Shown: positions 1 to 8,506 of the stretch, one piece after another
Layout: each line of letters starts with the position of its first letter
Numbering within the stretch: the stretch's first letter is position 1
Assembly: GCA_041648175.1 (NCBI GenBank)
Contig: JBAZPO010000006.1
Span: forward strand, 1-64,000
Direction of reading: 5' to 3'
Origin: Desulfobaccales bacterium
GTDB lineage: Bacteria; Desulfobacterota; Desulfobaccia; Desulfobaccales; 0-14-0-80-60-11
DNA length: 64,000 nt
Program-made: the position numbers and the translations under genes
The notes under the pieces: generated by a model
What the model was told of the DNA's origin: nothing
The model's database searches: none
What the model saw: only the letters and a program-made list of their open reading frames with translations

Positions 1-11
1 GGGAGAGGGTT

Positions 12-54
12 TGGGAGAGGGGGGAGGGGCTGTCCGCCCCTCGCCTCCTCTCCC
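12..54 (-). terminator. GC-rich hairpin downstream of murA
   Basis: Read on the minus strand, a GGGAGAGG...GAGGGGC arm can pair with GCCCCTC...CCTCTCCC around a 6-7 base loop, just after the murA stop codon. No T-tract follows, so it is either a weak terminator or another member of the dispersed hairpins seen throughout the window. Confidence 0.35.
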
Positions 55-58
55 AAGA

Positions 59-1342
59 CTACTGCGGCATTCGCCTGATCCGCGCTCCCAGGGCTGAGAG
101 TTTTTCCACCAGGCGAGCGTAGCCCCGGTCCAGGTGGTAGACCCGGAGGATTTCGGTAGTGCCCGCCGCGGCCAGGCCGGCGATGACCAGAGAGGCGCTG
201 GCGCGCAAGTCTGTGGCCATGACCGGCGCGCCCTGGAGATGTTTACAGCCCCGGACCACCGCCAGGTTGCCGTTCACGGTGATGTCGGCGCCCAGGCGCT
301 TGAGTTCGCTGACGTGCATGAAGCGATTTTCGAAGATGGTCTCGGTGATGACGCTGGCTCCCTTGGCCAGGGACATGAGGGCCATGAACTGGGCCTGCAT
401 ATCCGTGGCAAAGCCGGGATAGGGATGGGTGCGGATATCGACGGAGGTGAGGGTGCCGCCGGGGTGGACGGTGATGCGTCCGGCCTCCGCGGTGAGGCGC
501 ACGCCGGCTTCGGTGAATTTTCCCATGATGGCGGTGAGATGCGGGATGGGGGCGTTCACCAGGGTGACCTCGCCACGGGTCAAGGCCGCGGCCGCCATGT
601 AGGTGCCGGCCTCGATGCGGTCGGTCATGATGCTATATGACGCGGGCTTTAGTTCCTTGACCCCGTGGATGGTGAGGACGTCGGTGTCGATGCCCTCGAT
701 TTCGGCTCCCATGGCGAGAAGAAACCGGGCCAGATCCCCGACCTCGGGCTCCAACGCGGCGTTTTTCAGTACGGTGGTGCCCTTGGCCAGAGTGGCGGCC
801 ATCATCAGGTTTTCCGTGCCGGTGACCGTGGGGGTCTCGAAATAGATTTCCGCGCCCTGCAAGCGCTTGGCATTGGCCTCGACGTAACCTTGGGCCAGGT
901 TGATCTTCACCCCCATGGCCTCCAGGCCCTTGAGGTGGAGATTGATGGGCCGGGCGCCGATGGCGCAGCCGCCGGGGAGTGACACCCGGGCCTGGCGGGC
1001 CCGGGCCAAAAGCGGCCCCAGGACCAGAACCGCGGCCCGCATGGTCTTGACCAACTCATAGGGGGCCTCGAAGCTGGTCAGGTCGCCGCTGTTTACCAAG
1101 AGCGGCGGACCTGGGCGGCCGCACTCGCACGCTTCCGGTTCCCCATCCTTAAAACTGACTCCCATGTTGGCCAGGAGCCGCTTGATGGTGCGGATGTCCG
1201 CCAGGGGCGGCACGTTATAGAGCCGGTGCTCCCCCGGGGCCAGCAGCGTCGCGGCAATAATGGGCAGTGCGGCGTTTTTGGCGCCGCTGATCTCAACTTC
1301 CCCGGAAAGGGGGATTCCGCCTTCGATGACGATTTTATCTAT
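59..1342 (-). CDS. murA: UDP-N-acetylglucosamine 1-carboxyvinyltransferase (MurA), probable ATA start
   Basis: MurA transfers enolpyruvate from PEP to UDP-GlcNAc, the first committed step of peptidoglycan synthesis, in the cytoplasm. The family-typical FEAPYELVKTMRA and SLPGGCAIGARP stretches are present; the family's PEP-binding, fosfomycin-target cysteine lies in this GGCAIG loop. The first canonical in-frame start is GTG at 1211-1213, but that would delete the conserved N-terminus (IDKIVIEGG, EVEISGAKNAALPI). This segment is fully encoded upstream to codon 1340-1342, which is ATA rather than ATG. An AGGAG Shine-Dalgarno (minus strand, 1352-1356) sits 9 bases upstream and an in-frame TAA lies shortly before it. 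With the ATA start the protein is about 427 residues, close to the usual 420. The function is firm; the ATA initiation is inferred, and a base-call error or real start-codon mutation are the alternatives. Confidence 0.88.
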   Translation of the reverse strand: MDKIVIEGGIPLSGEVEISGAKNAALPIIAATLLAPGEHRLYNVPPLADIRTIKRLLANMGVSFKDGEPEACECGRPGPPLLVNSGDLTSFEAPYELVKTMRAAVLVLGPLLARARQARVSLPGGCAIGARPINLHLKGLEAMGVKINLAQGYVEANAKRLQGAEIYFETPTVTGTENLMMAATLAKGTTVLKNAALEPEVGDLARFLLAMGAEIEGIDTDVLTIHGVKELKPASYSIMTDRIEAGTYMAAAALTRGEVTLVNAPIPHLTAIMGKFTEAGVRLTAEAGRITVHPGGTLTSVDIRTHPYPGFATDMQAQFMALMSLAKGASVITETIFENRFMHVSELKRLGADITVNGNLAVVRGCKHLQGAPVMATDLRASASLVIAGLAAAGTTEILRVYHLDRGYARLVEKLSALGARIRRMPQ

Positions 1343-1381
1343 TTCGAATTTCTCCTGAGATGTTATTTAAAGGATTACGTT

Positions 1382-2518
1382 TTATTTTTTGGAGGATTTT
1401 TCAGAAAGACTTTCTTCTGCCTTAACTTTTATATCTACTGGGTCATCGCCAATTGCCAAATCCAATGCAGCCGGTATGAGGCGCGAATTAAGTATGCCAT
1501 TTTCTGGACTGTTTGGCTCAAACATATTAGAAGGTAAATTTTCATTGTTTAAAGCTCGTTTTATAAACGGAGAAAGGTTATCCACTATCTGCTTATTAAT
1601 ATTAGAATCATTAGTCTCTTTGGTTAATTTTATTATTTTTCGGGCTTTTTCGATCTCAAGAATATCATTTTTCAGTTCAATGGTTCTAGTGACTTCCTTA
1701 AACCGGTTTATCATAGGCCTCCAAAGCTGAATTGTTTTTAATAACCCAAGAATTAAAAAGGCTAAGGCGATATCTATATTTATTACAACTTGTCCAGGTG
1801 AGCTGAATTTAATTGACGACAGCACTGGTTTTGTAATCTTGAGATCTAAATCGCTTACTTTTGCAAGAGTATCTAAGAGGTCAGAAGATGCACCGATCAT
1901 TTCATCTATTTTAGCCATTATTCTTAATAATTCTTGCCAAGAAATGATAGCCCCTGACGTTTTTCTTACAAATAATTGACCTTTGAGTCTATCGATGAGC
2001 ATAATCTCTTCAGAAGTCTGATACTTAACAATAAATTCTAGCGCTCGGAACCCAAACCGCGTTCCGTTTTCTTCGCGACGTTTCCAAACCAAGAACCCAG
2101 GAATATCATTATAATTGTCAATACGAACCCAAATTAAGCTTTTAAGTTTAAAAGGGAACGAATTTTCGGTATCTAAACCGAAACCGACTACTGACTTATT
2201 AATAACTTTAGCCTTAATCCATTCGGTTCCGTCTGAAGAAACCCAAGCGTCAAAATGAACGATTTCTCTGGGGTAACGTCTTCTATCTGTTGCCATCTGG
2301 AGTCTACCCAGAGTAATATCTACATCAAATTGATTGATAGGAACATAAGACATAATTCCACGTTTAATAAGCTTTTTATAATGGCTATATGTTCTTTGGC
2401 TTATTGGGCTTCGGTCTTTGCTCTTTAAAAAATGATTTACACTATCGAGCGATGTTTTACCGCGATTTTCTAAAAAATACTCATAACCCTTTAGTGCGTC
2501 AACGAATTTTGCTGCCAT
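1382..2518 (-). CDS. PilZ-domain membrane protein next to a DNA methyltransferase
   Basis: A 378-residue protein with no family assigned along its whole length. Residues 1-70 are basic and helical and could bind nucleic acid. Residues about 79-165 carry the two PilZ signatures for cyclic di-GMP: RxxxR (R80-R84, RRYPR) and NxSxxG (N107-G112, NKSVVG). A hydrophobic segment at about 243-264 (VVINIDIALAFLILGLL) is probably one membrane span, followed by a charged C-terminal tail. The gene lies 16 bases downstream of the methyltransferase on the same strand, so the two probably form an operon. Base composition is clearly more AT-rich than the flanking murA and LysE genes, which suggests acquisition. 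It may be a c-di-GMP-responsive membrane effector or anchor; the role is unknown. Confidence 0.75.
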   Translation of the reverse strand: MAAKFVDALKGYEYFLENRGKTSLDSVNHFLKSKDRSPISQRTYSHYKKLIKRGIMSYVPINQFDVDITLGRLQMATDRRRYPREIVHFDAWVSSDGTEWIKAKVINKSVVGFGLDTENSFPFKLKSLIWVRIDNYNDIPGFLVWKRREENGTRFGFRALEFIVKYQTSEEIMLIDRLKGQLFVRKTSGAIISWQELLRIMAKIDEMIGASSDLLDTLAKVSDLDLKITKPVLSSIKFSSPGQVVINIDIALAFLILGLLKTIQLWRPMINRFKEVTRTIELKNDILEIEKARKIIKLTKETNDSNINKQIVDNLSPFIKRALNNENLPSNMFEPNSPENGILNSRLIPAALDLAIGDDPVDIKVKAEESLSEKSSKK

Positions 2519-2534
2519 TGGCGGCCCCTCTTAG

Positions 2535-3419
2535 TTATTCTTTAATCATCCTTTTTTGTGCTATACGGATATATTTCTCATGAACTTCGTAACCTACATA
2601 TTGTCTATTACTTTGGATTGAAGCAATTGCAGTCTGGCCACTTCCCATAAAGGGGTCCAACACAACTTCGCCTTTATAGGTATAAAGTTGAATTAGTCGA
2701 TATGGAAGGTCTATCGGGAATGGGGCTGGATGGCCGATGCTTTTAGCCGAGGCCGCCGAGAAGGTCCAGATGCTTTTGGTAAATTCCAGAAATTCGTCTC
2801 GGGAGATGGTGACTCGTCTTTTTGTGGGATTTTTACGGGCGAAGGTGCCTTTAGAAAAAACTAAAATATATTCATGTACATCCCTTAGCGTCGGATTAGA
2901 TGGAGAGCGCCAACTGCCCCATGCAGTTGAATTGTTGGCGCTGGCGGCTTTGTTCCAGATGATTTCCCCCCGCATGAGAAAGCCGATATCCACCATGCCC
3001 TGAATAATATAAGCGTGTAAGGGGATATAAGGCTTACGGCCCAAATTGGCGATGTTGATGCATGCTCTTCCGCCTGGGACCAAGACCCGGTAAACTTCAC
3101 GCCAAACCCTATTCAGAAATTCGAGATACTCTTCTAATGTAAGGTTCTCGTCATAATCTTTCCCCACGTTATATGGCGGTGAGGTGACCATAAGGTGAAC
3201 GCTGTGGTCCTTCAGTTCGCTCATGTCCTCGGAAGACTTGGGGAGGATTTTGTTCTGGAACTCCTTCGGCACCGAATTTTCGAAATAATCCACGGTTGCG
3301 GCCTGTGGCACCTGGGAGTAGAGTTTGCCGGCATAGAAGGCTGAGGAATCGTGGGATATTCTCCCCGAGGTGCCAAAGGCGCTGGTGCGGGTCTTCTTTT
3401 TCGGGGGATTATTCTTCAT
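2535..3419 (-). CDS. Site-specific DNA methyltransferase (beta class, N4-cytosine or N6-adenine)
   Basis: A 294-residue amino-methyltransferase. Catalytic motif IV, TSPPYN, is at residues 79-84, and the AdoMet-binding motif I, DPFMGSG, is near the C-terminus at about 255-261; this order defines the beta class. The Ser-Pro-Pro-Tyr form is common in N4-cytosine enzymes but does not exclude N6-adenine. About 55 residues of polar N-terminal extension precede the catalytic domain. No recognisable restriction endonuclease is adjacent; the only co-oriented neighbour is the PilZ-membrane protein, so this is either an orphan methylase or half of an unusual two-gene system. Composition is intermediate between the AT-rich partner and the host. 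Confidence 0.87.
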   Translation of the reverse strand: MKNNPPKKKTRTSAFGTSGRISHDSSAFYAGKLYSQVPQAATVDYFENSVPKEFQNKILPKSSEDMSELKDHSVHLMVTSPPYNVGKDYDENLTLEEYLEFLNRVWREVYRVLVPGGRACINIANLGRKPYIPLHAYIIQGMVDIGFLMRGEIIWNKAASANNSTAWGSWRSPSNPTLRDVHEYILVFSKGTFARKNPTKRRVTISRDEFLEFTKSIWTFSAASAKSIGHPAPFPIDLPYRLIQLYTYKGEVVLDPFMGSGQTAIASIQSNRQYVGYEVHEKYIRIAQKRMIKE

Positions 3420-3598
3420 CTATGAGATAATTTCAGGCAAGAATTATTGAGCTACAGCCAATGGGCTTGGCCAAGCGTCTCCTCAAACCCGAGGCGGCGC
3501 GTCGCTTAAGCCCCCATGTCCCTGATTTTACCATGGTTTATCCCGGGCCTGTATGGTAGGATATAACATTGCGGTGCTTTAGGCAAGGAATGGAACTT

Positions 3599-4243
3599 AT
3601 GGATTGGTGGTTGTTAGCTGGGGTGCCGGTCACGTCGTTCATCGTGGCGCTGTCCGGGGCTTTGATGCCCGGGCCGCTGTTGACCCTGACCGTGGGGGAG
3701 GCGGCCCGGCGCGGATTTTGGGCCGGTCCCCTGATCATTTTAGGCCATGCCTTGTTAGAATTGGCCCTGGTCCTGTTGCTCCTGGCCGGGGTGGGTGTCT
3801 GGCTGCATCGCCCGCTGATCCTGGGTCTGGTGGGTCTGGTGGGCGCGGTTATGCTGGCCTGGATGGGCCTGGGGCTCTTCAAGGCCTCTCGCCACAGCCG
3901 CCTGGAGTTCGACCCGCATGAGGCCTCCGGGCTCAATCCGGTCGTGGCCGGGGTGCTCATGAGCGCCGCCAATCCTTACTGGCTCATCTGGTGGCTCACC
4001 ATCGGGCTGGGCTATGTCATGTTTTCCATGAAATACGGTCTGCTGGGGGTGGCGCTGTTCTTCATCGGCCACATCCTGGCCGACTTCGCCTGGTACACCC
4101 TGGTATCCGGCGCGGTGGCCCAAGGCCGCCGCTTTATCTCGGACCGGGTCTACCGCGGTTTTCTGGCCGGGTGCGCGGTTTTTCTCATCGGGTTCGGAGG
4201 CTACTTCGGTATTCAGGGAGTGAATTTTCTGCTAAATTCTTGA
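3599..4243 (+). CDS. LysE-family amino acid/metabolite exporter
   Basis: An integral inner-membrane protein of about 215 residues with six predicted hydrophobic segments, in the range of the LysE/RhtB exporter superfamily. The hallmark first helix with GALMPGPLLTLTVGEAARRG (residues about 15-35) and the ANPYWLIWW segment after the central loop are typical. ATG at 3599 is preferred because AAGGA at 3585-3589 is 9 bases upstream; ATG 3590 is too close to it and TTG 3569 has no ribosome site. It is divergent from the methyltransferase gene, sharing a 150-base intergenic region. The substrate cannot be told from sequence. Confidence 0.85.
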   Translation: MDWWLLAGVPVTSFIVALSGALMPGPLLTLTVGEAARRGFWAGPLIILGHALLELALVLLLLAGVGVWLHRPLILGLVGLVGAVMLAWMGLGLFKASRHSRLEFDPHEASGLNPVVAGVLMSAANPYWLIWWLTIGLGYVMFSMKYGLLGVALFFIGHILADFAWYTLVSGAVAQGRRFISDRVYRGFLAGCAVFLIGFGGYFGIQGVNFLLNS

Positions 4244-4259
4244 AATCAAGGGACGGACC

Positions 4260-4362
4260 TATACTCGTTGCCAAGAGGTATTCTTTCTCCCCCCTCACCC
4301 TAACCCTCTCCCCCCGCTGGGGGGAGAGGGGATAAGAGGAAGGACCTTTTGGCAAATGTTAT
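4260..4362. repeat. Short palindromic element related to MITE family 1
   Basis: The ends are imperfect inverted repeats: TATACTCGTTGCCAAGAGGT on the left and the complement ATAACATTTGCCAAAAGGT on the right. The core holds CCCTCACCC / CCCTCTCCC followed by GGGGAGAGGGG, a second nested hairpin. The ends resemble the family 1 elements at 13766, 27210 and 61086, and the core matches the element at 37817. Confidence 0.6.
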
Positions 4363-4381
4363 TGGTGTCCGCCTGGTTTGA

Positions 4382-4407
4382 GGGCGCACACGCAGGTGTG
4401 CCCCTAC
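4382..4407. repeat. Dispersed hairpin GGGCGCACAC...GTGTGCCCCTAC
   Basis: A perfect short inverted repeat ending in CCCCTAC. Hairpins of the same design occur at 9995-10027, 14315-14343, 15781-15809 and 18000-18024. It lies just upstream of the hydrolase ribosome site. Confidence 0.5.
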
Positions 4408-4422
4408 AGGGAGCTATCATAC

Positions 4423-5046
4423 ATGATTCAAAAGGGACTGACCGTAGGGTTATTGGAAGTGAACTGTTATATCCTGGGCGATGAGGTGACCAAGGAAGCC
4501 GTGGTCATCGATCCGGGGGGCGACGAGGACGAGATTCTCGAGGTTTTGAACCATAATAAATTCCAACTGAAACTGATCATTGACACCCATGGTCATTTTG
4601 ACCATGTGGACGCCAACCAGCCTTTGAAAGCCGCCACAGGGGCCAAGATCGCCATCCACGAAGCCGATGCCCAGATGCTGGATAAACCCTCAGCGGAGGC
4701 CATGTTCTTTACCGGCAACCGTCTGCGTACGTCCCAGGCGGATATCCTACTGAAAGAAAACGACATTCTCACCTTCGGCCAATACCGGCTGAAGGTCCTG
4801 CATACGCCGGGACATACCCCGGGGGGCATCAGCCTGGTGCTGGAAGACCACACGTACGTTTATGTGGGCGACCTGCTCTTTGCCGGCTCCATCGGCCGCA
4901 CGGACTTCCCCGGCGGCAGCTACGACGCCCTGATTAATGCGGTCAAAACCAAGATCTTCCCTTTGGGAGATAACTATAGCGTCTACCCCGGCCATGGTCC
5001 CGTAACCACCGTGGCCCAGGAACGGAAGTATAATCCGTTTTTTTAA
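4423..5046 (+). CDS. MBL-fold hydrolase, glyoxalase II-like
   Basis: A cytoplasmic metallo-beta-lactamase-fold enzyme of 207 residues, the size of the YcbL/GloB2 group. The dinuclear metal motif THGHFDH is at residues about 54-60, followed by HTPGHTPGG (near 125), GDLLFAGSIGRTD and the terminal YPGHGPVTT histidine. GRTDFPGGSYD is typical of the short YcbL-like proteins that hydrolyse S-lactoylglutathione or related thioesters. ATG 4423 is chosen over ATG 4378 because the upstream 15 codons fall in a repeat hairpin and AGGGAG precedes 4423. It is a stand-alone gene between two repeat elements. Confidence 0.85.
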   Translation: MIQKGLTVGLLEVNCYILGDEVTKEAVVIDPGGDEDEILEVLNHNKFQLKLIIDTHGHFDHVDANQPLKAATGAKIAIHEADAQMLDKPSAEAMFFTGNRLRTSQADILLKENDILTFGQYRLKVLHTPGHTPGGISLVLEDHTYVYVGDLLFAGSIGRTDFPGGSYDALINAVKTKIFPLGDNYSVYPGHGPVTTVAQERKYNPFF

Positions 5047-5113
5047 AGGATGGGGGAAAAGGGAAAAAGGCAAAGAGGTAAGTCGCTCATGAGCCGCTGG
5101 CTCATCCGTAAAT

Positions 5114-5190
5114 GATGAAAAGTTAGTTTGGTAGCCGCAGCTTCAGCCTGCGCTGCACAGGTTGAAAACCTGTGCCACCAAACTTTTCAT
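5114..5190. repeat. Inverted-repeat element with internal GCACAGG hairpin
   Basis: The outer arms GATGAAAAGTTAGTTTGGTAGC and GCCACCAAACTTTTCATATC are near-complementary, and an inner perfect hairpin GCACAGGTT-GAA-AACCTGTGC lies at 5155-5175. Related GCACAGG/CCTGTGC hairpins occur at 13973-13998, 16195-16221 and about 27445-27470, so this is a dispersed family. Confidence 0.6.
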
Positions 5191-5257
5191 ATCAGAAATC
5201 GGAGCAAGCAATTCTTTTAACCCTTTCGCCTTTTCTTCCATTCTTGAGAAAGCTCCT

Positions 5258-6469
5258 ATGGTTTTCACAGGCAAACGCATCTTATTAGGGGTGACCGGCG
5301 GTATCGCCGCGTACAAGGCCGCGGAGGTGGCCCGGCGGCTCATCGGTTGCGGGTCTGAGGTCAAGGTGGTGATGACCAAGGCCGCGCAGGAGTTTGTGGG
5401 TCCGTTGACCTTTCAGGCCTTGACCGGTCAGAAGGTGGCCACGGCCATGTTCGGGCCGGGGAGCGACCCCTTGGAGCACGTGGCCCTGGGGCAGGAGGTG
5501 GATGCCATTGTGGTGGCGCCGGCCACCGCCAATCTCATCGGCAAGCTGGCCGCGGGGATCGGAGACGATCTGCTCACCACCATCATGCTGGCGGCCACCA
5601 AGCCGGTGCTGCTTTGCCCGGCCATGAACGTTGAGATGTGGGCCAACCGGGTGGTGCAGGAAAACCTGGCCAGGTTGAAAGGGCGGGGCTTGATGGTGAT
5701 GGACCCCTGTGCCGGCCCCCTGGCCTGCGGCGCGGTGGGGTTGGGCCGCTTGCCGGAGCCGGACCTTATCGTAGAGGCCTGCGCCCGCCTGCTTAGTGCG
5801 CCGGATTTGGTGGGGCGGAGGGTCTTGGTCACCGCGGGGCCCACTCATGAAGACTTCGACCCGGTGCGGTTTTTGACCAACCGCTCCAGTGGCAAGCAGG
5901 GGTACGCGTTGGCGAAGGTGGCCTGGCGCCGGGGTGCGGACGTCATCCTGGTGAGCGGTCCTACCAGCCTTCCCACGCCCTATGGGGTGGTTCGGGTGCC
6001 GGTGCGCTCGGCCCTGGATATGCTCAGCGCGGTGAACGAGCATTTTCCAGAGACAGACGTCTTGTTAATGGCCGCGGCAGTGGGAGATTATCGTCCTACT
6101 CAGGCCGAAATCCGGAAGATCAAGCGGGGCGTCCAGGAGGAGATGCAGTTTCATCTTACCCAGAACCCTGATATTCTGAAGCACGTAGCTTTGTCCAAAA
6201 CCCGGCAGATCGTGGTGGGGTTCGCGGCGGAGACCCATGATCTGGAGGCCGAGGCCCGCCGCAAGATGCGGGAAAAACACCTGGACCTCATAGTGGCCAA
6301 CGATGTGAACCGCCCGGATTCCGGGTTCCAGGTAGATACCAACGAAGTCACGATAATAGCCGCAACGGGTGAGCCATTGGTACTGCCGCTCATGAGCAAA
6401 GAAGAAGTGGCGGTAAGAATCCTGGACCGGGTGATCGAGCTTTTGAAGACTCGGGGCCGGGGATTATAA
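5258..6469 (+). CDS. coaBC: Bifunctional phosphopantothenoylcysteine decarboxylase / phosphopantothenate-cysteine ligase
   Basis: CoaBC catalyses two consecutive steps of coenzyme A synthesis: CTP-dependent condensation of 4'-phosphopantothenate with cysteine, then FMN-dependent decarboxylation. The N-terminal CoaC domain (residues 1 to about 190) shows GVTGGIAAYKA, the APATANLIGKLAAGIGDDLL region and the PAMNVEMW substrate motif. The C-terminal CoaB domain begins near VLVTAGPTHE and includes NRSSGKQGYALA and AAAVGDYRP. Length (403) is normal. ATG 5258 is used because the longer reading frame to 5162 runs into a palindromic repeat and has no homology. The stop is 3 bases from the next gene, suggesting an operon with the glycosylase and nfeD. 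Confidence 0.93.
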   Translation: MVFTGKRILLGVTGGIAAYKAAEVARRLIGCGSEVKVVMTKAAQEFVGPLTFQALTGQKVATAMFGPGSDPLEHVALGQEVDAIVVAPATANLIGKLAAGIGDDLLTTIMLAATKPVLLCPAMNVEMWANRVVQENLARLKGRGLMVMDPCAGPLACGAVGLGRLPEPDLIVEACARLLSAPDLVGRRVLVTAGPTHEDFDPVRFLTNRSSGKQGYALAKVAWRRGADVILVSGPTSLPTPYGVVRVPVRSALDMLSAVNEHFPETDVLLMAAAVGDYRPTQAEIRKIKRGVQEEMQFHLTQNPDILKHVALSKTRQIVVGFAAETHDLEAEARRKMREKHLDLIVANDVNRPDSGFQVDTNEVTIIAATGEPLVLPLMSKEEVAVRILDRVIELLKTRGRGL

Positions 6470-6472
6470 AAA

Positions 6473-7177
6473 ATGTCTGAAGACCCGGTCCTGGAACTTA
6501 AGGAACTGATAGACAGCCTGTCCGGCTGGCTGCGCTATCAACGGCGGCAGGGCTGGCGCGGGTTGCCGGCAGCGGTTGAACCTCGACCTGAAGTTTTGGC
6601 TCAACCGGAGGAGCAGATCCAGACCCTGGCGGAAATCCGAGCGGAAATGGGCGACTGCCGGCGGTGCAAGCTTTACGGCGGGCGCACCAACCTGGTTTTC
6701 GGCGACGGCGCCGCCCAGGCCCGCTTGATGTTCGTGGGCGAGGCCCCGGGGGCCGATGAAGATCAGCAAGGGTTGCCCTTTGTGGGCGCGGCGGGCAAGC
6801 TGCTCAACAATCTTCTCAGTAAGCTGGGGTTGAGCCGGGAAGAAGTTTATATCGCCAATGTTCTGAAGAGCCGGCCGCCGGGCAACCGGGACCCGGAAGC
6901 CGATGAAATTACTGCGTGCCTGCCATTTCTCAAAAAGCAGATCAAGGCCATTCGGCCCCAGGTGATTGTCACGCTGGGGCGGATCGCGGCCCAGGCCTTG
7001 TTGGGCACCAAGGAGCCCCTGACCAAAATGCGGGGGCGCTGGCAGCGGTTCGATGACATCCGGGTGATGCCTACGTTTCATCCCTCTTATCTGCTGCGTT
7101 TTCCCCAGGAGCGGCACAAAACCTGGGAAGATATGCAACAGGTCATGGAGTATTTGGCGGCCCATGCAGAAGATTAA
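6473..7177 (+). CDS. Uracil-DNA glycosylase, family 4-like
   Basis: Removes uracil from DNA in base-excision repair. The family signature GEAPGADED is at residues 89-97, LPFVGAAGKLL follows, and the HPSYLLR motif is near the C-terminus. Two Fe-S ligand cysteines are present in CRRC (C62, C65) and one in TACLPF (C149), but the position that is normally the third cysteine, in the KCRPPGNR motif, is a serine here (KSRPPGNR). An N-terminal extension of about 55 residues precedes the core, as in several bacterial family members. The 3' end overlaps nfeD by 14 bases. Confidence 0.87.
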   Translation: MSEDPVLELKELIDSLSGWLRYQRRQGWRGLPAAVEPRPEVLAQPEEQIQTLAEIRAEMGDCRRCKLYGGRTNLVFGDGAAQARLMFVGEAPGADEDQQGLPFVGAAGKLLNNLLSKLGLSREEVYIANVLKSRPPGNRDPEADEITACLPFLKKQIKAIRPQVIVTLGRIAAQALLGTKEPLTKMRGRWQRFDDIRVMPTFHPSYLLRFPQERHKTWEDMQQVMEYLAAHAED

Positions 7178-8471
7178 TACCGTTTTTGGATTTCTGCTTT
7201 TGGCTCTGTTGTTGCTGGCGGTGACCGCCGCGGCCGCGACTACGCCCCGGGGGGTATATGTGCTGAAGGCGGTGGGGTCCGTCAATCCGGGTTTAGCGGA
7301 ATTCATCGTGGAAGGCATCCGCACCGCAGAACACGAAAACGCCGAAGCCTTGGTGATCGAGTTGGACACCCCTGGCGGGTTGGATTCTTCCATGCGGCAG
7401 ATCGTTCAGGCCATCAGCAATGCCAAAGTTCCGGTCATTGTCTATGTTTATCCGCGAGGAGCCCGGGCCGCCTCCGCCGGGGTCTTTGTGACGATGGCGG
7501 CGGATGTGGCCGCCATGGCGCCGGGCACCAATATCGGCGCGGCTCATCCGGTTTCCGTCGGCATGGGCAAGCTGGACAAGACCATGGAGCAGAAAGTGCT
7601 CAACGACATGGTGGCGTTGGGACGCTCTCTGGCAGCACAACGGGGCCGTAACGCCGATTGGCTAGAAAAGGCCGTGCGCCAGAGCGTTTCCATCCCTGCC
7701 AACGAAGCCGTGAAGCTCAAGGTCGTGGACCTCATGGCCAACAACCTGGAGGACCTGTTGACCAAGATCAATGGCCAGCAGGTGGAAGTGGGAGGGAAGC
7801 AACTGGTCCTGCACACCGTTGGGGCGCCGGTCCGGGAAATTACCGAGGGCCTGCGCTTCCGTCTCTTGAAGCACATCGCCGACCCCAATATCGCCTTTAT
7901 CCTGATGATGATCGGGCTGGCGGGGCTCTACTTCGAGATGACCAACCCAGGGATGGTGCTCCCCGGGGTGGTTGGCTCCATCTGCCTGCTCCTGGCCTTT
8001 TACGCCTTCCAGACCCTGCCCATCAACTATATCGGCGTCCTCTTGATCTTGCTGGCCTTTGTGTTCTTCATTCTGGAAATTAAAATCACCAGCTACGGTT
8101 TGTTATCTGTCGCCGGGGTCCTGTCGCTCTTTCTCGGCGGCATCATGCTGTTTCGGGGAGGGGAGGGGGAAGACATGGCCATATCCTGGGGAGTTTTGAT
8201 CCCCACGGTAGTCACCATATCGTTGTTTTTTATTGCGGTGGCGGGGATTGTCTTCCGCAGCCACCTGCAGCGCTCTATGTCCGGGACCGCCGGTATGGTA
8301 GGGGAGCGGGGCGTGGCCTACACGGCGCTGAATCCCGAGGGCCGGGTCTACGTCCACGGTGAATACTGGAACGCTCAGAGCACCGAGCCGGTTGCTAAGG
8401 GTGAACCGGTTGAAGTCTTGCAAGTAGTGGATCTCAAGCTCCTGGTCCGCCGGGCTCCACAAATTTCATAA
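7164..8471 (+). CDS. NfeD-type membrane serine protease (ClpP class)
   Basis: A 435-residue long-form NfeD: signal peptide (residues 1-25), ClpP-like serine protease domain (about 28-230) with LDTPGG, the catalytic serine region in RAASAGVF and the lysine further on, then four to five membrane spans (about 235-365) and a soluble OB-fold NfeD domain at the C-terminus. Long NfeD proteins cleave stomatin-type proteins, and the next gene is exactly such a stomatin, the conserved pairing. Translation probably couples with the upstream glycosylase through the overlap. Confidence 0.92.
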   Translation: MQKINTVFGFLLLALLLLAVTAAAATTPRGVYVLKAVGSVNPGLAEFIVEGIRTAEHENAEALVIELDTPGGLDSSMRQIVQAISNAKVPVIVYVYPRGARAASAGVFVTMAADVAAMAPGTNIGAAHPVSVGMGKLDKTMEQKVLNDMVALGRSLAAQRGRNADWLEKAVRQSVSIPANEAVKLKVVDLMANNLEDLLTKINGQQVEVGGKQLVLHTVGAPVREITEGLRFRLLKHIADPNIAFILMMIGLAGLYFEMTNPGMVLPGVVGSICLLLAFYAFQTLPINYIGVLLILLAFVFFILEIKITSYGLLSVAGVLSLFLGGIMLFRGGEGEDMAISWGVLIPTVVTISLFFIAVAGIVFRSHLQRSMSGTAGMVGERGVAYTALNPEGRVYVHGEYWNAQSTEPVAKGEPVEVLQVVDLKLLVRRAPQIS

Positions 8472-8506
8472 TTTCGTAATTTCTTAATTTCATAAAGGAG
8501 ACGAAT

